This document shows, piece by piece, positions 8,536-19,301 of a DNA stretch of 64,000 nt. Numbering within the stretch: position 1 is the stretch's first letter; every line of letters begins with the position of its first letter. The position numbers were made by a program, and so were the translations under genes. The notes under the pieces are model-generated. The model did not search any database. It was not told the DNA's origin and saw nothing but the letters and a program-made list of their open reading frames with translations. The stretch comes from Sulfurovum sp. (GTDB taxonomy: Bacteria > Campylobacterota > Campylobacteria > Campylobacterales > Sulfurovaceae), in assembly GCF_015493435.1 (NCBI RefSeq), contig NZ_WGDD01000051.1:1-64000 (forward strand). The letters run 5' to 3'.

Positions 8536-10263
8536 TTAGTATGTTCTTTCTTTTGGTTCAAACTTGCCCAATACCACATCACCCCATTCGATAGAGACAT
8601 TATAGTCTTTGTCCATATAGGCATAAGTATGTTTCAGGAATTTTTTATCATCTCTGGTCGGGAAATCTTCCCTGTAATGGCCGCCGCGGCTCTCTTCTCG
8701 CACCAATGCGCCTTCAACCACAAATTTGGCAGATTCAAGCATGTGTCCGAGTTCTATAGCTTCCTGAAGGTCGGTATTGAATGTTTTGGACTTGTCGTCA
8801 ATACGGATATTTTTAAATCTTTTCAGAAGTGAATTGATGAGTTTGAGCTGTCTGTCCAGAGATTCTTTTGTTCTGAATACACCGGCATCGGCTGTCATAC
8901 CGTTCTGCAGTTCGGTACGCAGTTCGGGGACACGTTCTGTTCCGTTGGATGTTTTGATCCGGGTTAGCTCTTCTACGAAGGTATCGGCATCTGCGGCTGT
9001 GGCTTTGCGAAGGGAAGCACCTTCATCCAGTGCTTTGATCATGTTCTCACCGGCATGACGTCCAAAAAGAAGGGCTTCAAGGACAGAGTTTGCACCCAGT
9101 CTGTTCGCTCCGTGGACGGAAACACAGGCACATTCTCCCGCAGCATAGAATCCTTCCACCAGTTCAGTCGGTGATTTGCGTACCTGGCAGTTGATGTTGG
9201 TTGGGATACCGCCCATAGAATAGTGAGCTGTTGCAGAAATGTGAATAGGCTCTTTGAGCATATCCTGCCCCTGGAACGCAATGGCAAGTTCACGAAGTTC
9301 GGGCAGTCTTGTCAGAATGATCTGCGGGTCGAGGTGTGTCAGGTCAATATTGACCGACTGACCGTCTTTTCCGACACCGCGTCCCTGGCGTACTTCTTCC
9401 ATAATGGCACGAGAAACGACATCTCTCGATGCAAGCTCCATGGCATTGGGAGCATATTTTTCCATAAATCTTTCACCGAGTGAATTGTAAAGGCGTCCGC
9501 CTTCCCCCCGTGCAGCTTCGGAGATGAGGATACCTGAACCGCCCAGTCCGCTCGGGTGGAACTGAACAAACTCCATATCTTCAAGCGGAAGACCGTGGCG
9601 TGCAACAATGGAAAGGGAATCTCCGGTGTTGGCATGTGCATTTGAGTTAAATCTGTAAAGCCTGCCGTTTCCGCCGGTAGCGAACATGGTTACTTTGGCA
9701 TTGAAAACAGCCACTTTGGAATTACGAATATCATAAGCCACTACACCGGATACTTTTCCGTCTTTATAGATCATATCTCCGGCATACCACTCGTCAAAGA
9801 CTTCTATGCCTTCACGGAAGGCTTGCTCATAGATCGCCTGGAGCAAGGCAAGCCCGGTTCTGTCTTTTGCATAACAGGCACGCGGCTTGGACTGTCCTCC
9901 AAACGGCCTGATAGCGATATCTCCCTCTTCGTCTCTGGAGAAAACCGTTCCCATTCTCTCTGCCCACCTGATCGTTTCAGGGGCTTTGGTACACATCAGT
10001 TCGACAGCATCCTGGTCTGCAAGATAGTCAGATCCTTTGACTGTATCAAATTCGTGAAGTTCCGTGGAATCATCTTTGCCCAAAGCGGCATTAATGCCGC
10101 CCTGTGCCGCGCCCGAATGTGATCTGAGCGGGTGAAGTTTGGTAATGACCGCCGTTTTCTTTCCCGCAGCAGTCAACTCTTTTGCCGCAGCGAGACCGGC
10201 GAGGCCGGCACCCACGATCACAGCATCATATTCGTAGATTTTAACATCTGAGTTCGTATTCAT
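8536..10263 (-). CDS. sdhA: Succinate dehydrogenase/fumarate reductase flavoprotein subunit
   Basis: FAD motif [41 protein letters not shown]; no Tat signal. Confidence 0.95.
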   Translation of the reverse strand: MNTNSDVKIYEYDAVIVGAGLAGLAAAKELTAAGKKTAVITKLHPLRSHSGAAQGGINAALGKDDSTELHEFDTVKGSDYLADQDAVELMCTKAPETIRWAERMGTVFSRDEEGDIAIRPFGGQSKPRACYAKDRTGLALLQAIYEQAFREGIEVFDEWYAGDMIYKDGKVSGVVAYDIRNSKVAVFNAKVTMFATGGNGRLYRFNSNAHANTGDSLSIVARHGLPLEDMEFVQFHPSGLGGSGILISEAARGEGGRLYNSLGERFMEKYAPNAMELASRDVVSRAIMEEVRQGRGVGKDGQSVNIDLTHLDPQIILTRLPELRELAIAFQGQDMLKEPIHISATAHYSMGGIPTNINCQVRKSPTELVEGFYAAGECACVSVHGANRLGANSVLEALLFGRHAGENMIKALDEGASLRKATAADADTFVEELTRIKTSNGTERVPELRTELQNGMTADAGVFRTKESLDRQLKLINSLLKRFKNIRIDDKSKTFNTDLQEAIELGHMLESAKFVVEGALVREESRGGHYREDFPTRDDKKFLKHTYAYMDKDYNVSIEWGDVVLGKFEPKERTY

Positions 10264-10510
10264 AGTAGCTATGTCCTTTGTTGCAATTTAGATCGATTAT
10301 AGCTTGTTAGTGATTAAGGTTTATTAATATTATGCAAAGAAGAGAGGGATAGAGCGTGCGGATGTTACGGTTTTGCATCTTTTGCCTCACAAAAGGGAAC
10401 ATTATAAATAAATGTATACCATTATATCTGTGCATCAGGAGTTTGTATAAAAGTATGTTACAATTTTGCCAAAACAACCGGATGTTTTTCCGCATATCAA
10501 AGAGGAAACC

Positions 10511-11332
10511 GTGGATAAAGAACACTACCTTATCAATACATTACATTCCCACCATATCGGCGATGATGCCGCTGTGGTCGGTGACAGTATTTATAGTATG
10601 GATGCTTTCTTCGAAGATACGCATTTTAAAAGAGACTGGATGAATATGTCTCAGATAGGCCGCAAAGCAATGCTGGTGAATCTTTCGGATGCCATAGCTA
10701 TGAATGCACAGCCGCAATATGCGCTTGTAACGGTTTCCCTTCCTCATGATACGGCTACCGGCGAAATCGATGCCTTGACACAAAGCCTGGAACGTACTGC
10801 CGCAGAATACGGCTGCGAAATCATCGGGGGCGATACGGTGGCAGGGGAGAAACTGCACCTTTGCATCACCATTATCTCCAAAAGTGACAACCCGCTCTTT
10901 CGAAAAGGCCTTGAAGCAGGTGATCTTCTTGCCTATACCGGCATACTCGGAGAGAGCAAACGTGACCTTGAAAAGCTTTTCAGGCATGAACCTATAGCCG
11001 GAAATTCACGCTTTTATGAACCTGTTTTAAGACGAGAGTTCATTGCAGAGGCGCGTCCGTTCCTGCATGCCGGAATGGATATTTCCGACGGGCTGTACTG
11101 TGATACGAACAAGTTTCTTGATATGAATGAATATGGATTTAAGATATTAAAAAGTATCAACGATGATATTGGCTTTAGCGGGGAAGAGTATGAAATGCTT
11201 GTCGGGTTTAAAAAAGAACATTTGGAACGACTGAACAAGATCGCTAAAGCGTCAGGAACGGTGCTGACCGTCTTTGCCGAAGTTGCTGAAAACAGGGAAC
11301 GTTTTCCCTGCAAAAGCCATCATTTTCTGTAA
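10511..11332 (+). CDS. thiL: Thiamine-monophosphate kinase
   Basis: HIGDDAAVV, LVNLSDAIAMNAQPQYALVTVSLP, GGDTV, DISDGL; GTG 10511 behind AGAGGA preferred over TTG 10466. Confidence 0.88.
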   Translation: MDKEHYLINTLHSHHIGDDAAVVGDSIYSMDAFFEDTHFKRDWMNMSQIGRKAMLVNLSDAIAMNAQPQYALVTVSLPHDTATGEIDALTQSLERTAAEYGCEIIGGDTVAGEKLHLCITIISKSDNPLFRKGLEAGDLLAYTGILGESKRDLEKLFRHEPIAGNSRFYEPVLRREFIAEARPFLHAGMDISDGLYCDTNKFLDMNEYGFKILKSINDDIGFSGEEYEMLVGFKKEHLERLNKIAKASGTVLTVFAEVAENRERFPCKSHHFL

Positions 11333-11337
11333 AAGCG

Positions 11338-11940
11338 CTATGCTTTCAGTTTCATTTTTTTACTGTATTCGACGATCATACCGTGAAAGCGGGAAAATAT
11401 CAGATTGATATCTTCCCGGCAATGCGCCGTTATGCCGTTCTCGAGAAAGGCTTTGTATTCATGATAGTCCGACAGTACTACACCGTACTGCCTGAGTACT
11501 CTTTTGGTGTAACTGTCTACGACCATTTCGTTCCTGAAGCAGCCATAGCAGAGAATGCTGTCAGCTGTTTCAGGCCCGACACCTTTTTGTGAGAGCAGCC
11601 ATTCACGGCTCACATCGGTCTGAAAGTGTTCAAATGTATGAAAATCATGTGCTATCTGTTTGGCAAGGCTTATCAGTCTGGGGGCTTTCTGGTTGTAAAA
11701 ACCGCTGGGACGGATATGATTTTTGAGCCTCTCTTCGTCGAGTGACAAGAAATTTTCCAGTGTCAAATGTCCTTCAAGGTTCAGCAGTGATTTTTCTACA
11801 TTTTTCCAAGTCGTGTTCTGTGTGAGGACGGCACCGACGACGACTTCAAAAGTACCTGCACCGGGCCACCAGCGGGGCGGGCTGGACTGAAGCAGTTCCA
11901 TCGCTTCCAGTTTTCGGTATATTTGACAGCTTGTGATCAT
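11338..11940 (-). CDS. Endonuclease III-family DNA glycosylase, MagIII-like, no C-terminal Fe-S cysteines
   Basis: HhH-GPD: VVGAVLTQNTTWKNVEKSL, LLSQKGVGPETADSILCYG, VVDSYTKRVL. Confidence 0.85.
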   Translation of the reverse strand: MITSCQIYRKLEAMELLQSSPPRWWPGAGTFEVVVGAVLTQNTTWKNVEKSLLNLEGHLTLENFLSLDEERLKNHIRPSGFYNQKAPRLISLAKQIAHDFHTFEHFQTDVSREWLLSQKGVGPETADSILCYGCFRNEMVVDSYTKRVLRQYGVVLSDYHEYKAFLENGITAHCREDINLIFSRFHGMIVEYSKKMKLKA

Positions 11941-13379
11941 GGCATCTGAGGTACTGTTCTTCCGGATAAAGAAGCAGGATAATCACGTTTGAGGGCGACT
12001 GTTTTGGCATAGGCAGTGATCTCAGTCTCTTTCAGGCTCTCAAGGGTTTTTGTAAGCCGCTTGTGTTCATGGGCGGAGGCATCCAGGTATCCAAGTGCCA
12101 TTAAATCTTTGACAATGGCATCTGCCATATCAAGTGCGGAAGAGACTTTGACGATCTCGCACCTGGCGTATCTCTTTTGCGGAAAGGAAACTTCCGCTAC
12201 ACGAAGGGCAGGGTCGTTTCCGGGGATCTGCTGTGCTCCGAAAAGCGGTTTTGAACCTACTTTGGCCCGGGAAAATGCAGGAATGAACCGGGAGAGATGT
12301 CTGATGGCATTTTGGGTTCTTTGGCCCGTTTCTTCAGGACTCCATGACCTTTCGATCTTTTCAATAAAATTCTGTTTGAGATGCGGCTGGCAGCTGACAA
12401 TACTGTTCGCTACCAGGCCGTCTTCGTACAGTGTGATCTCCTTGGTCATACCGTGGAGCTGAAAGTATCCGTCCGGGTAGGGTGTAAACTGCCCCATGCC
12501 TCTTGGCGTCCCGCGCTCACCGTGAAAAATGATCTCCGGCCAGCGTGTGTCGCAGCAGTTTTCCCAGCGGCTGACATAGGCGGCTTTGAATTCCACCATC
12601 CGTTTGCATTCCACACCGATGAGATCATCGATCTTTCCGCTTCTGAAGCCGGCGGCATTGACAAGATAGTCAAAGTTCTCCTGCCTGGCCTGATCTTTTT
12701 GCACGTAAGTGATATTCCATGTGCCGGAATAACAGTTTTCCTGAATATTGCTGACAACCGTTTCTGTTTTAAGGTTTACATTTGCCACTCTCTCGAGTGC
12801 CAGTGTTACACCTGCAGAGAGGCGGAACAGGTTGAGCCCGTACTCCTGGACCAGAATGAGCGGGAACTGTACTTTGTCCAGATCGATATTTTTTGCGGCA
12901 GGGATCATCCATTCATCGTGCTTAGCCGGCTGTGCAACGGAAGGTCTTTGTTTCAATGCTTCCAGCGCTTCCCTGCTATAGAGTTTGTAATAGTCGCCGC
13001 TTTTTCCCAAAACCTGATTGCCGGCATCCTCTCCGACCAGTTTTTCATATTCGGAACGCAGCAGTTTCAGGCGCGGCAGCAGTGCTTCGGGTATACCGCT
13101 GTCCGTAAGAGGAAGGGCAATGACCGTAGGCCGGTAATCTATCGTAAAAGGGTAAAAACGCAAAAAGTCGATGGACTGCCTCAGCAGCGTGATGCACTGT
13201 TCGTCAGAAATGTCCCGGTAGAGGTTTCCTCCCGCATGAAGATGGCAGAATGGCGGTCCGCTGACAAGACCGGGCTCTTTTTCAAAAAGGGTGACCTTCA
13301 ATCCCCTTTCCCCAAGAAACAGCGCTGTGGTAGCCCCTGAGACACCGCCCCCGATGATGGCAACACTTGCCTGCTTCAT
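11937..13379 (-). CDS. FAD-dependent oxidoreductase (DAO-like)
   Basis: ASVAIIGGGVSGATTALFLGERGLKVTLFEKE dinucleotide-binding fold. Confidence 0.85.
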   Translation of the reverse strand: MKQASVAIIGGGVSGATTALFLGERGLKVTLFEKEPGLVSGPPFCHLHAGGNLYRDISDEQCITLLRQSIDFLRFYPFTIDYRPTVIALPLTDSGIPEALLPRLKLLRSEYEKLVGEDAGNQVLGKSGDYYKLYSREALEALKQRPSVAQPAKHDEWMIPAAKNIDLDKVQFPLILVQEYGLNLFRLSAGVTLALERVANVNLKTETVVSNIQENCYSGTWNITYVQKDQARQENFDYLVNAAGFRSGKIDDLIGVECKRMVEFKAAYVSRWENCCDTRWPEIIFHGERGTPRGMGQFTPYPDGYFQLHGMTKEITLYEDGLVANSIVSCQPHLKQNFIEKIERSWSPEETGQRTQNAIRHLSRFIPAFSRAKVGSKPLFGAQQIPGNDPALRVAEVSFPQKRYARCEIVKVSSALDMADAIVKDLMALGYLDASAHEHKRLTKTLESLKETEITAYAKTVALKRDYPASLSGRTVPQMP

Positions 13380-13381
13380 GT

Positions 13382-14062
13382 CTACTTTCCCCGGCTTTCA
13401 AACAAAGGCGGAATTTCCGCAAAATCATCGACAACCCTGTCGGGAGCATATACCCGTATATCTTCTCCGTAGTTATAGCCGTACGTCACACCGATGCTCT
13501 GCATACCGCACGCTTTGGCAGCGGCAATATCATTTTTTGAATCTCCCACCATGACACATGCAGCCACAGGGACAGAAAGTACGTTGCATACATGCAGCAG
13601 CGGAGCAGGATCCGGTTTTTTTTCGGGAAGCGAATCTCCGCCGATCCAGAGTTCAAAAAGCCCGTCCAACTGCAGGTTTTTGAGAATAGGGCCGACAAAA
13701 GCGTAGGGTTTGTTGGTAATGACTGCCAGACGGTATCCTGCTTTTTTCAGTACTTTGAGTGTCTCGGGAACATGAGGATAGGCACGGGTAGCTTCTGCAA
13801 GGTGTTTCCCGTAGAAGGACAGAAAAAGTTTCAGCGCTTTGTCGAAAAGTGCAGTGTCAACGGTTTCATCGGTATCTCTTTTGCCCAGCAGTGCCCGCTT
13901 TACCAGCATTTGTGCCCCATTGCCCACCCAGTAGCGTATGGTCGCTTCGGCAAATGTTTCCCGCCCCAGGCTCTCGAGCATCTGGTTCACGGAAAGTGCA
14001 AGGTCCGGTACACTGTCTATCAGTGTGCCGTCAAGATCGAAAAGTATCGTTGTTTTGTTCAT
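13382..14062 (-). CDS. gph: Phosphoglycolate phosphatase, HAD family
   Basis: ILFDLDGTLIDSVPDL, VITNKP, MVGDSKNDIAAAKACG; start trimmed from the track's TTG. Confidence 0.88.
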   Translation of the reverse strand: MNKTTILFDLDGTLIDSVPDLALSVNQMLESLGRETFAEATIRYWVGNGAQMLVKRALLGKRDTDETVDTALFDKALKLFLSFYGKHLAEATRAYPHVPETLKVLKKAGYRLAVITNKPYAFVGPILKNLQLDGLFELWIGGDSLPEKKPDPAPLLHVCNVLSVPVAACVMVGDSKNDIAAAKACGMQSIGVTYGYNYGEDIRVYAPDRVVDDFAEIPPLFESRGK

Positions 14063-14155
14063 AAATTTCAAAAACAGTCCCCTGTGATATAATCGTATGA
14101 TTATACATTTTTTGAAATAAAGGGCACCTCTCATATAGGTACCCAAATATCAAAT

Positions 14156-16084
14156 CTATGGTCTCTTCTGCCTCAGCAGGTTATGTTTGTAGAGATAACT
14201 GGCACTCTGATAATAGGTGATCGTATCTTCCACTGATTTCGAAGAGGGTTTTTCTTCTTTGTACTCTACGCTGTACAGCGTCTGTTTCGTGACTTTGTAG
14301 TTCTGTACACTTTTGTCGGGAGAGAGTGCGGTAAGGGTATTGTTTCTGAACAGACCGAGCTTCTGGTAGTTCCCGATGAAAGCTCTTTCTCTGTGGTCTG
14401 GTTTTAAAATATCATCTCCGTAGAATTTTGCTTCGTAACTCTGCCCGAGTATGCCGAGAAGTGTCGGCATGATATCGACCTGCGAAGAGAGTTTGCTGAC
14501 AGTTCGGGGCTGGATGATCTTGGGGGCGTAGACAAAAAGCGGTATTTTGTAGCGCCATACCGGAAGTGCCGTTTTGCCTGCGCTTCCTCCGTTATGATCC
14601 GCAACAATAACAAAGATGGTGTTGTCAAACCATGGTTTTTTGGAGGCTTCTTTGAAAAATTTGTTGATCGCATAATCCGTATATTTGACACCGCCGCTTC
14701 GCCCTGTATGGGAAGGAATGTCTATCTTCCCGTCAGGGTAAGTATAGGGTCTGTGGTTGGAGGTAGTCATAACAAAACTGAAAAACGGTTTTTTGTGCTG
14801 ATATGACTTGTCTGCTTCTTTGCTGACTTTGTTGAAAAGGTCTTCATCACAGACACCCCAGACATTGGAAAAAGTCACTTCGCTGTCTTTGAAATCAAAC
14901 CTGTCCACAATATCAAATCCGTTATGGGAAAAAAAGTAGTTCATATTGTCAAAGTAACCGTGTCCGGCATAGATGAATTTGTTTTCGTACCCCAGTTTTT
15001 TAAAGATGAAGCCTACAGAATTCATATTTTGACAGTCAGGCCTTTTGACGATACTTCTGCCCGGTGTAGGAGGCAGCGAAAGCGTAACGGCTTCCATGCC
15101 CCTGACCGTTCTGGTTCCTGTCGCATAGAGATTGTTGAAAAAGAGTGACTTGCGGGCCAGTTTGTCCAAATGGGGTGTGAGTCCCCGTTTATCACCATAA
15201 ACACCGAGAAATTCGGCACTGAGACTCTCTACCATGATCAGAACAATATTGTATTTTTTGGGTGAACCGTTTCCTTTGACCACTTGTGTAATGTCATAGA
15301 GGTTATTTGTTTTAAATGTTCTTTCTTTTCTTTTCAAGAGTGTATGAAGATTGGAAAAAACTTTTTTGTTGTCAAGCGTTTTATAAAATTCGTCATAATC
15401 AAGCTCATTGTGCCTGAAAGCACTGAAAAGGGAATACAGGCCGTTTTTGGCAAGTTCCTGGTTGAACTTATTGGGACAGGTATGCGTGAGGGTCTGTTTG
15501 TCCAGTACCATAAAGAACAACAGCGGGAGTGCCAGATAGACCAGTCCTATTTTCAGTCTCTGACCAAACGGCATTTCACATTCAAAGGCATCTTTGTGGA
15601 AATGGGTCTTTTTATGGTTGTAGTAGAAAATGCCGGCCGTAAGGATAAAAATAATGACCAAAAGAAGCGGAATAGGGTAGGATTCAAGAATATTATGTAT
15701 GACTTCATGGGTATAGACCAGGTAGTCAACCGCAATAAAATTGAACCTTTTTCCAAACTCTTCCCAAAAGAAATATTCGCTGAAACCGTTAAACACAACC
15801 GTATAGATGACAGCAAAATAGATCAGGAGACTGATAACCTTGTGTACTTTACTGTTGAAAATTCTGCGCGGAACAAAGATAAGATAGATAATAAAGGCAA
15901 TGAGATAATAGGAAACAGCCACAAAATCGTAGAAAACACCTATGGAAAAGACTTTGAACAGTTCCCAGACACTCATGTCGACCTGACTGTATGTCATGCC
16001 CAGCAGCACAACCCTGGTGATGAAACTCACCAGAAGAAAAATAACAATGAAATTGGTAGCAAATTTAAATCGTCCGGTGTTCAT
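14156..16084 (-). CDS. LTA synthase-family / sulfatase-fold membrane transferase
   Basis: Five N-terminal hydrophobic segments, NIVLIMVESLSAEFLG, TGTRTVRGMEA, VIVADHNGG. Confidence 0.85.
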   Translation of the reverse strand: MNTGRFKFATNFIVIFLLVSFITRVVLLGMTYSQVDMSVWELFKVFSIGVFYDFVAVSYYLIAFIIYLIFVPRRIFNSKVHKVISLLIYFAVIYTVVFNGFSEYFFWEEFGKRFNFIAVDYLVYTHEVIHNILESYPIPLLLVIIFILTAGIFYYNHKKTHFHKDAFECEMPFGQRLKIGLVYLALPLLFFMVLDKQTLTHTCPNKFNQELAKNGLYSLFSAFRHNELDYDEFYKTLDNKKVFSNLHTLLKRKERTFKTNNLYDITQVVKGNGSPKKYNIVLIMVESLSAEFLGVYGDKRGLTPHLDKLARKSLFFNNLYATGTRTVRGMEAVTLSLPPTPGRSIVKRPDCQNMNSVGFIFKKLGYENKFIYAGHGYFDNMNYFFSHNGFDIVDRFDFKDSEVTFSNVWGVCDEDLFNKVSKEADKSYQHKKPFFSFVMTTSNHRPYTYPDGKIDIPSHTGRSGGVKYTDYAINKFFKEASKKPWFDNTIFVIVADHNGGSAGKTALPVWRYKIPLFVYAPKIIQPRTVSKLSSQVDIMPTLLGILGQSYEAKFYGDDILKPDHRERAFIGNYQKLGLFRNNTLTALSPDKSVQNYKVTKQTLYSVEYKEEKPSSKSVEDTITYYQSASYLYKHNLLRQKRP

Positions 16085-16288
16085 TTATAGCCTTGAAGAT
16101 GTTTTTATCGGGCACAGTAAAGTATCCTTTTTTGAAGTATAGCGGATAAAAATGAAAGGAAAATGAAATAAACTGTATCTTTCCGTATCGGCAATATTTT
16201 CTGTTTTATGCTGACCTCTATTACCTTTCTTTGGATAAAATGACGTCTGTATAACCCCTAACGGGTCAAATTCTGAAAAAAGAGCCTT

Positions 16289-17356
16289 ATGAAACGTATT
16301 TACCCGCTGCATGTCAAAAATGAGTTTGTTTTCAACGCTTCCCCGCGTGATTTTACGGTTGAGGAGATCCCTCTGTATGCCTTCACCGGGGAAGGGGAGC
16401 ACCTTGTACTCAAGGTACGGAAGAAAGAGATGACTACATGGGAGATGCTTGACGCCATTTCCAACCATGTAGGGATACGGCGCAGGGATATGGGCTATGC
16501 CGGACTGAAAGACAAACATGCCATGACCATTCAGTATATCTCTCTGCCTGCCAGGTTTGAAGATAAACTGGAAGCATTCAGCCATGACAAGATCAAAATT
16601 CTTGACAAAGTACGCCACAACAATAAAATACGGGTAGGCCATCTCAAAGGAAACCGTTTTGGGATACGCTTGAAAAAAGTACTGGGCGTACAGAAAGACA
16701 AACTTGATTCTGTTTTGAAATGGATCAAGGCCAACGGTGTGCCGAATTATTTCGGGAATCAGCGTTTCGGTACGGACGGGAACAACTGGATAGACGGGAA
16801 AAAGCTGATAGAGGGTACACTGAAGATACGGGACAGAAAAACAAAAGAATTTCTAATGGGGTCGTACCAGAGCTATCTGTTCAACGGCTGGCTTTCCAAA
16901 CGTATGGAGCTGAGTCTGCTGTTGGAAGAATTCTCTGAGACAGAAACGGAAAAACTGATGAAGCTGCCTGAAGGTTCGCTGCACGGTACCGCAGAACAAA
17001 AGAATTTCTTTAAACTGCTTGAGGGAGATTTGATGATGCACTATCCGTACGGACGGCTTTTTGAAGCAGAAGCACTTTCAAAAGAGGCAGAACGTTTTAC
17101 CGAAAAAGATATTGCACCTACGGGTCTCATCCCTGGTACCAGAACCAAAAGAGCCGGTGCTGCAGCAGGAACAATCGAAGCAATGTTCGATGAAGAGATC
17201 AAAATGAACGGTGCCAGACGGTATGCCTGGGTACAGGTCACTGAAATTACAAAAAACTATATTGAAGAAAAAGCACAGTATGAACTCGGTTTTGTATTGC
17301 CAAAAGGTTCTTATGCAACCAATGTACTTGATATACTGAGAGGCGAGGCATTATGA
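16289..17356 (+). CDS. truD: tRNA pseudouridine(13) synthase
   Basis: GYAGLKDKHAMTIQ catalytic motif, VPNYFGNQRFG. Confidence 0.95.
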   Translation: MKRIYPLHVKNEFVFNASPRDFTVEEIPLYAFTGEGEHLVLKVRKKEMTTWEMLDAISNHVGIRRRDMGYAGLKDKHAMTIQYISLPARFEDKLEAFSHDKIKILDKVRHNNKIRVGHLKGNRFGIRLKKVLGVQKDKLDSVLKWIKANGVPNYFGNQRFGTDGNNWIDGKKLIEGTLKIRDRKTKEFLMGSYQSYLFNGWLSKRMELSLLLEEFSETETEKLMKLPEGSLHGTAEQKNFFKLLEGDLMMHYPYGRLFEAEALSKEAERFTEKDIAPTGLIPGTRTKRAGAAAGTIEAMFDEEIKMNGARRYAWVQVTEITKNYIEEKAQYELGFVLPKGSYATNVLDILRGEAL

Positions 17357-17386
17357 TTTTATCATAAATTAAGATATTATACTATT

Positions 17387-18625
17387 ATGGAAAAAATCAT
17401 TCTTATCTTCGTACAAACATTGATGTTCGCTGCTGTACCTGATCCTGCATTCATGGCATATCAGGAAAAATACAGTTTTTGTCATGGCAGGACAGACTAT
17501 CAGATATCGGAATGTCTTTTGAACGGCAATTTGAATTATGCCGGATTCAGAGGAGATAGGAATGCCTACAGGAAGATCAGCAAAAAAAAGATCAGAGAAG
17601 CAGTACTTCAGAACCGGAGTTATGCTTTTACTATGGAACATCTTCCCCACACAAAAAGGTATGAGCGGCTGAAAGCCTATCTTGATCATCTCTATACTGT
17701 CAGAAATGCATATATGCCACCGCAATTCAAGGGGGATGAGGCAGAAGATATCATCAGGATAAAAAAAGTATTCAATCTCCTGCAGTCAGCCAATCTTGAA
17801 GAAACACCGGAAATGACACCTGCCTTTGAAGCTGCTCTGCTGGAATACCAGAGAAGACATGGTCTTTCCGTTGACGGCGATATCGGTCCGCGTACCAGAC
17901 ATTCCCTGAAACAGTCGATCGGCAGTATTATTGCGAAAGTAAAAAAAAACCTGGTTCTTGAAAGCATTTCACAACCCAAGCCTTTGCGCTATGTGCTGGT
18001 GAATATTCCTGAGTTCAAAATGCATTTTTACACAGAGGGAAAACCTGTTTTGAGTATGAAGATCGTAGTGGGTAAAACCAAAATGCGAACCCCTGTGTTT
18101 AACAGAAAAATGCAGTATGTCGTGTTGAACCCTACCTGGAATGTGCCTCCTTCCATTTACAGGAAAGAGTATGCACACAAATCGGAAGCACAGTTGAAAA
18201 AACTTGGTTTACAATATAACAGTGAAGGAAAACTGTATCAGAGATCAGGCCGTAGAAATGCACTTGGCAGGGTAAAGTTTCTGTTTCCGAACAAATTCAA
18301 TGTCTACATGCATGATACTCCGGCCAAATCACTTTTCAACAGGCGAGTACGTTCCTTTTCCCACGGCTGTATCCGGCTGGAAAAACCGATGGATCTCCTG
18401 CATACCCTCGGATACAGCTATCATCCGGGAAAAACAACCTGGAATACCCTGGAAACGGAGATACCGGTCTTTGTGGAGTATCATACTGTCTGGGCAGATG
18501 ATGAGGGTCACATACAGTTCAGACCCGATATCTACGGCTATGAGACAAAGCTGTTTTCAGCACCGAAGAAACGTGTCATTTATCGTCCCCGTCCTGTCCC
18601 GTCGGATGTGTACGGTGCTTTTTGA
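17387..18625 (+). CDS. L,D-transpeptidase with peptidoglycan-binding domain
   Basis: YkuD motif SHGCIRL; YQRRHGLSVDGDIGPRTRHSL. Confidence 0.92.
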   Translation: MEKIILIFVQTLMFAAVPDPAFMAYQEKYSFCHGRTDYQISECLLNGNLNYAGFRGDRNAYRKISKKKIREAVLQNRSYAFTMEHLPHTKRYERLKAYLDHLYTVRNAYMPPQFKGDEAEDIIRIKKVFNLLQSANLEETPEMTPAFEAALLEYQRRHGLSVDGDIGPRTRHSLKQSIGSIIAKVKKNLVLESISQPKPLRYVLVNIPEFKMHFYTEGKPVLSMKIVVGKTKMRTPVFNRKMQYVVLNPTWNVPPSIYRKEYAHKSEAQLKKLGLQYNSEGKLYQRSGRRNALGRVKFLFPNKFNVYMHDTPAKSLFNRRVRSFSHGCIRLEKPMDLLHTLGYSYHPGKTTWNTLETEIPVFVEYHTVWADDEGHIQFRPDIYGYETKLFSAPKKRVIYRPRPVPSDVYGAF

Positions 18626-18673
18626 TCACATAAAACATGTACGGGCTGTGAAATACGGGAAACGGTGCTTTAA

Positions 18674-19243
18674 TTAACCTGTTCTGCCCTTTTTCTCTGC
18701 AACTATTTCCGCTTTGAAACTCTTTTTTCCGTTGCTGTCAATATCCCAGTATTCGCGCAAATGTATTATGTCAAGATCATGAGCAAAGGCTGCTTCGAGT
18801 TCTCCTTCTTCAAGCAGAAAACTTCTGTTGGAAGGGTTTCTCTCGTTATCCGGATGATAGACAAATGTCTGGTAGAGAAATATCCCTCCGGGTTTGAGGG
18901 CTTTTATGATCTGGGGAAAAAGTGCACGTTTGAGAAAATAGGTACAGATGATCAGGTCATAGGTTTCAACAGGAAATTCACAGACATCGAGATCAACTTC
19001 TTTGGGATATATATGCCTGATCCCCCGGAGTGATTCGATCGCGACAGAGCTTATATCCAATGCATCTACCTCAAAACCTTCAGAAGCCAGATATTTGCTG
19101 TTCCTTCCCATACCGCATGCAATATCCAGTGCCCGGCTGCCTGCTGCAGATTTCGCATATTGGGTAATAAATGCTACCGGTTTGTCGGGAATAGGGTTGC
19201 TGATATATTTTGCATCCCAGCGCTCTTTGTCTTCATGTGCCAT
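18674..19243 (-). CDS. Class I SAM-dependent methyltransferase
   Basis: ALDIACGMGRNSKYLASEGFEVDALDIS. Confidence 0.88.
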   Translation of the reverse strand: MAHEDKERWDAKYISNPIPDKPVAFITQYAKSAAGSRALDIACGMGRNSKYLASEGFEVDALDISSVAIESLRGIRHIYPKEVDLDVCEFPVETYDLIICTYFLKRALFPQIIKALKPGGIFLYQTFVYHPDNERNPSNRSFLLEEGELEAAFAHDLDIIHLREYWDIDSNGKKSFKAEIVAEKKGRTG

Positions 19244-19301
19244 AGTTACAGCCTTTTTTGCTATTATTCTATCCAAATATTCTACCTAATCAAGGATCTT
19301 T

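Noticed and set aside
12381-13340. 319-aa plus-strand ORF
   Set aside because: Antisense shadow of the FAD oxidoreductase (11937-13379); Cys/His/Phe-rich composition typical of complementary-frame reads.
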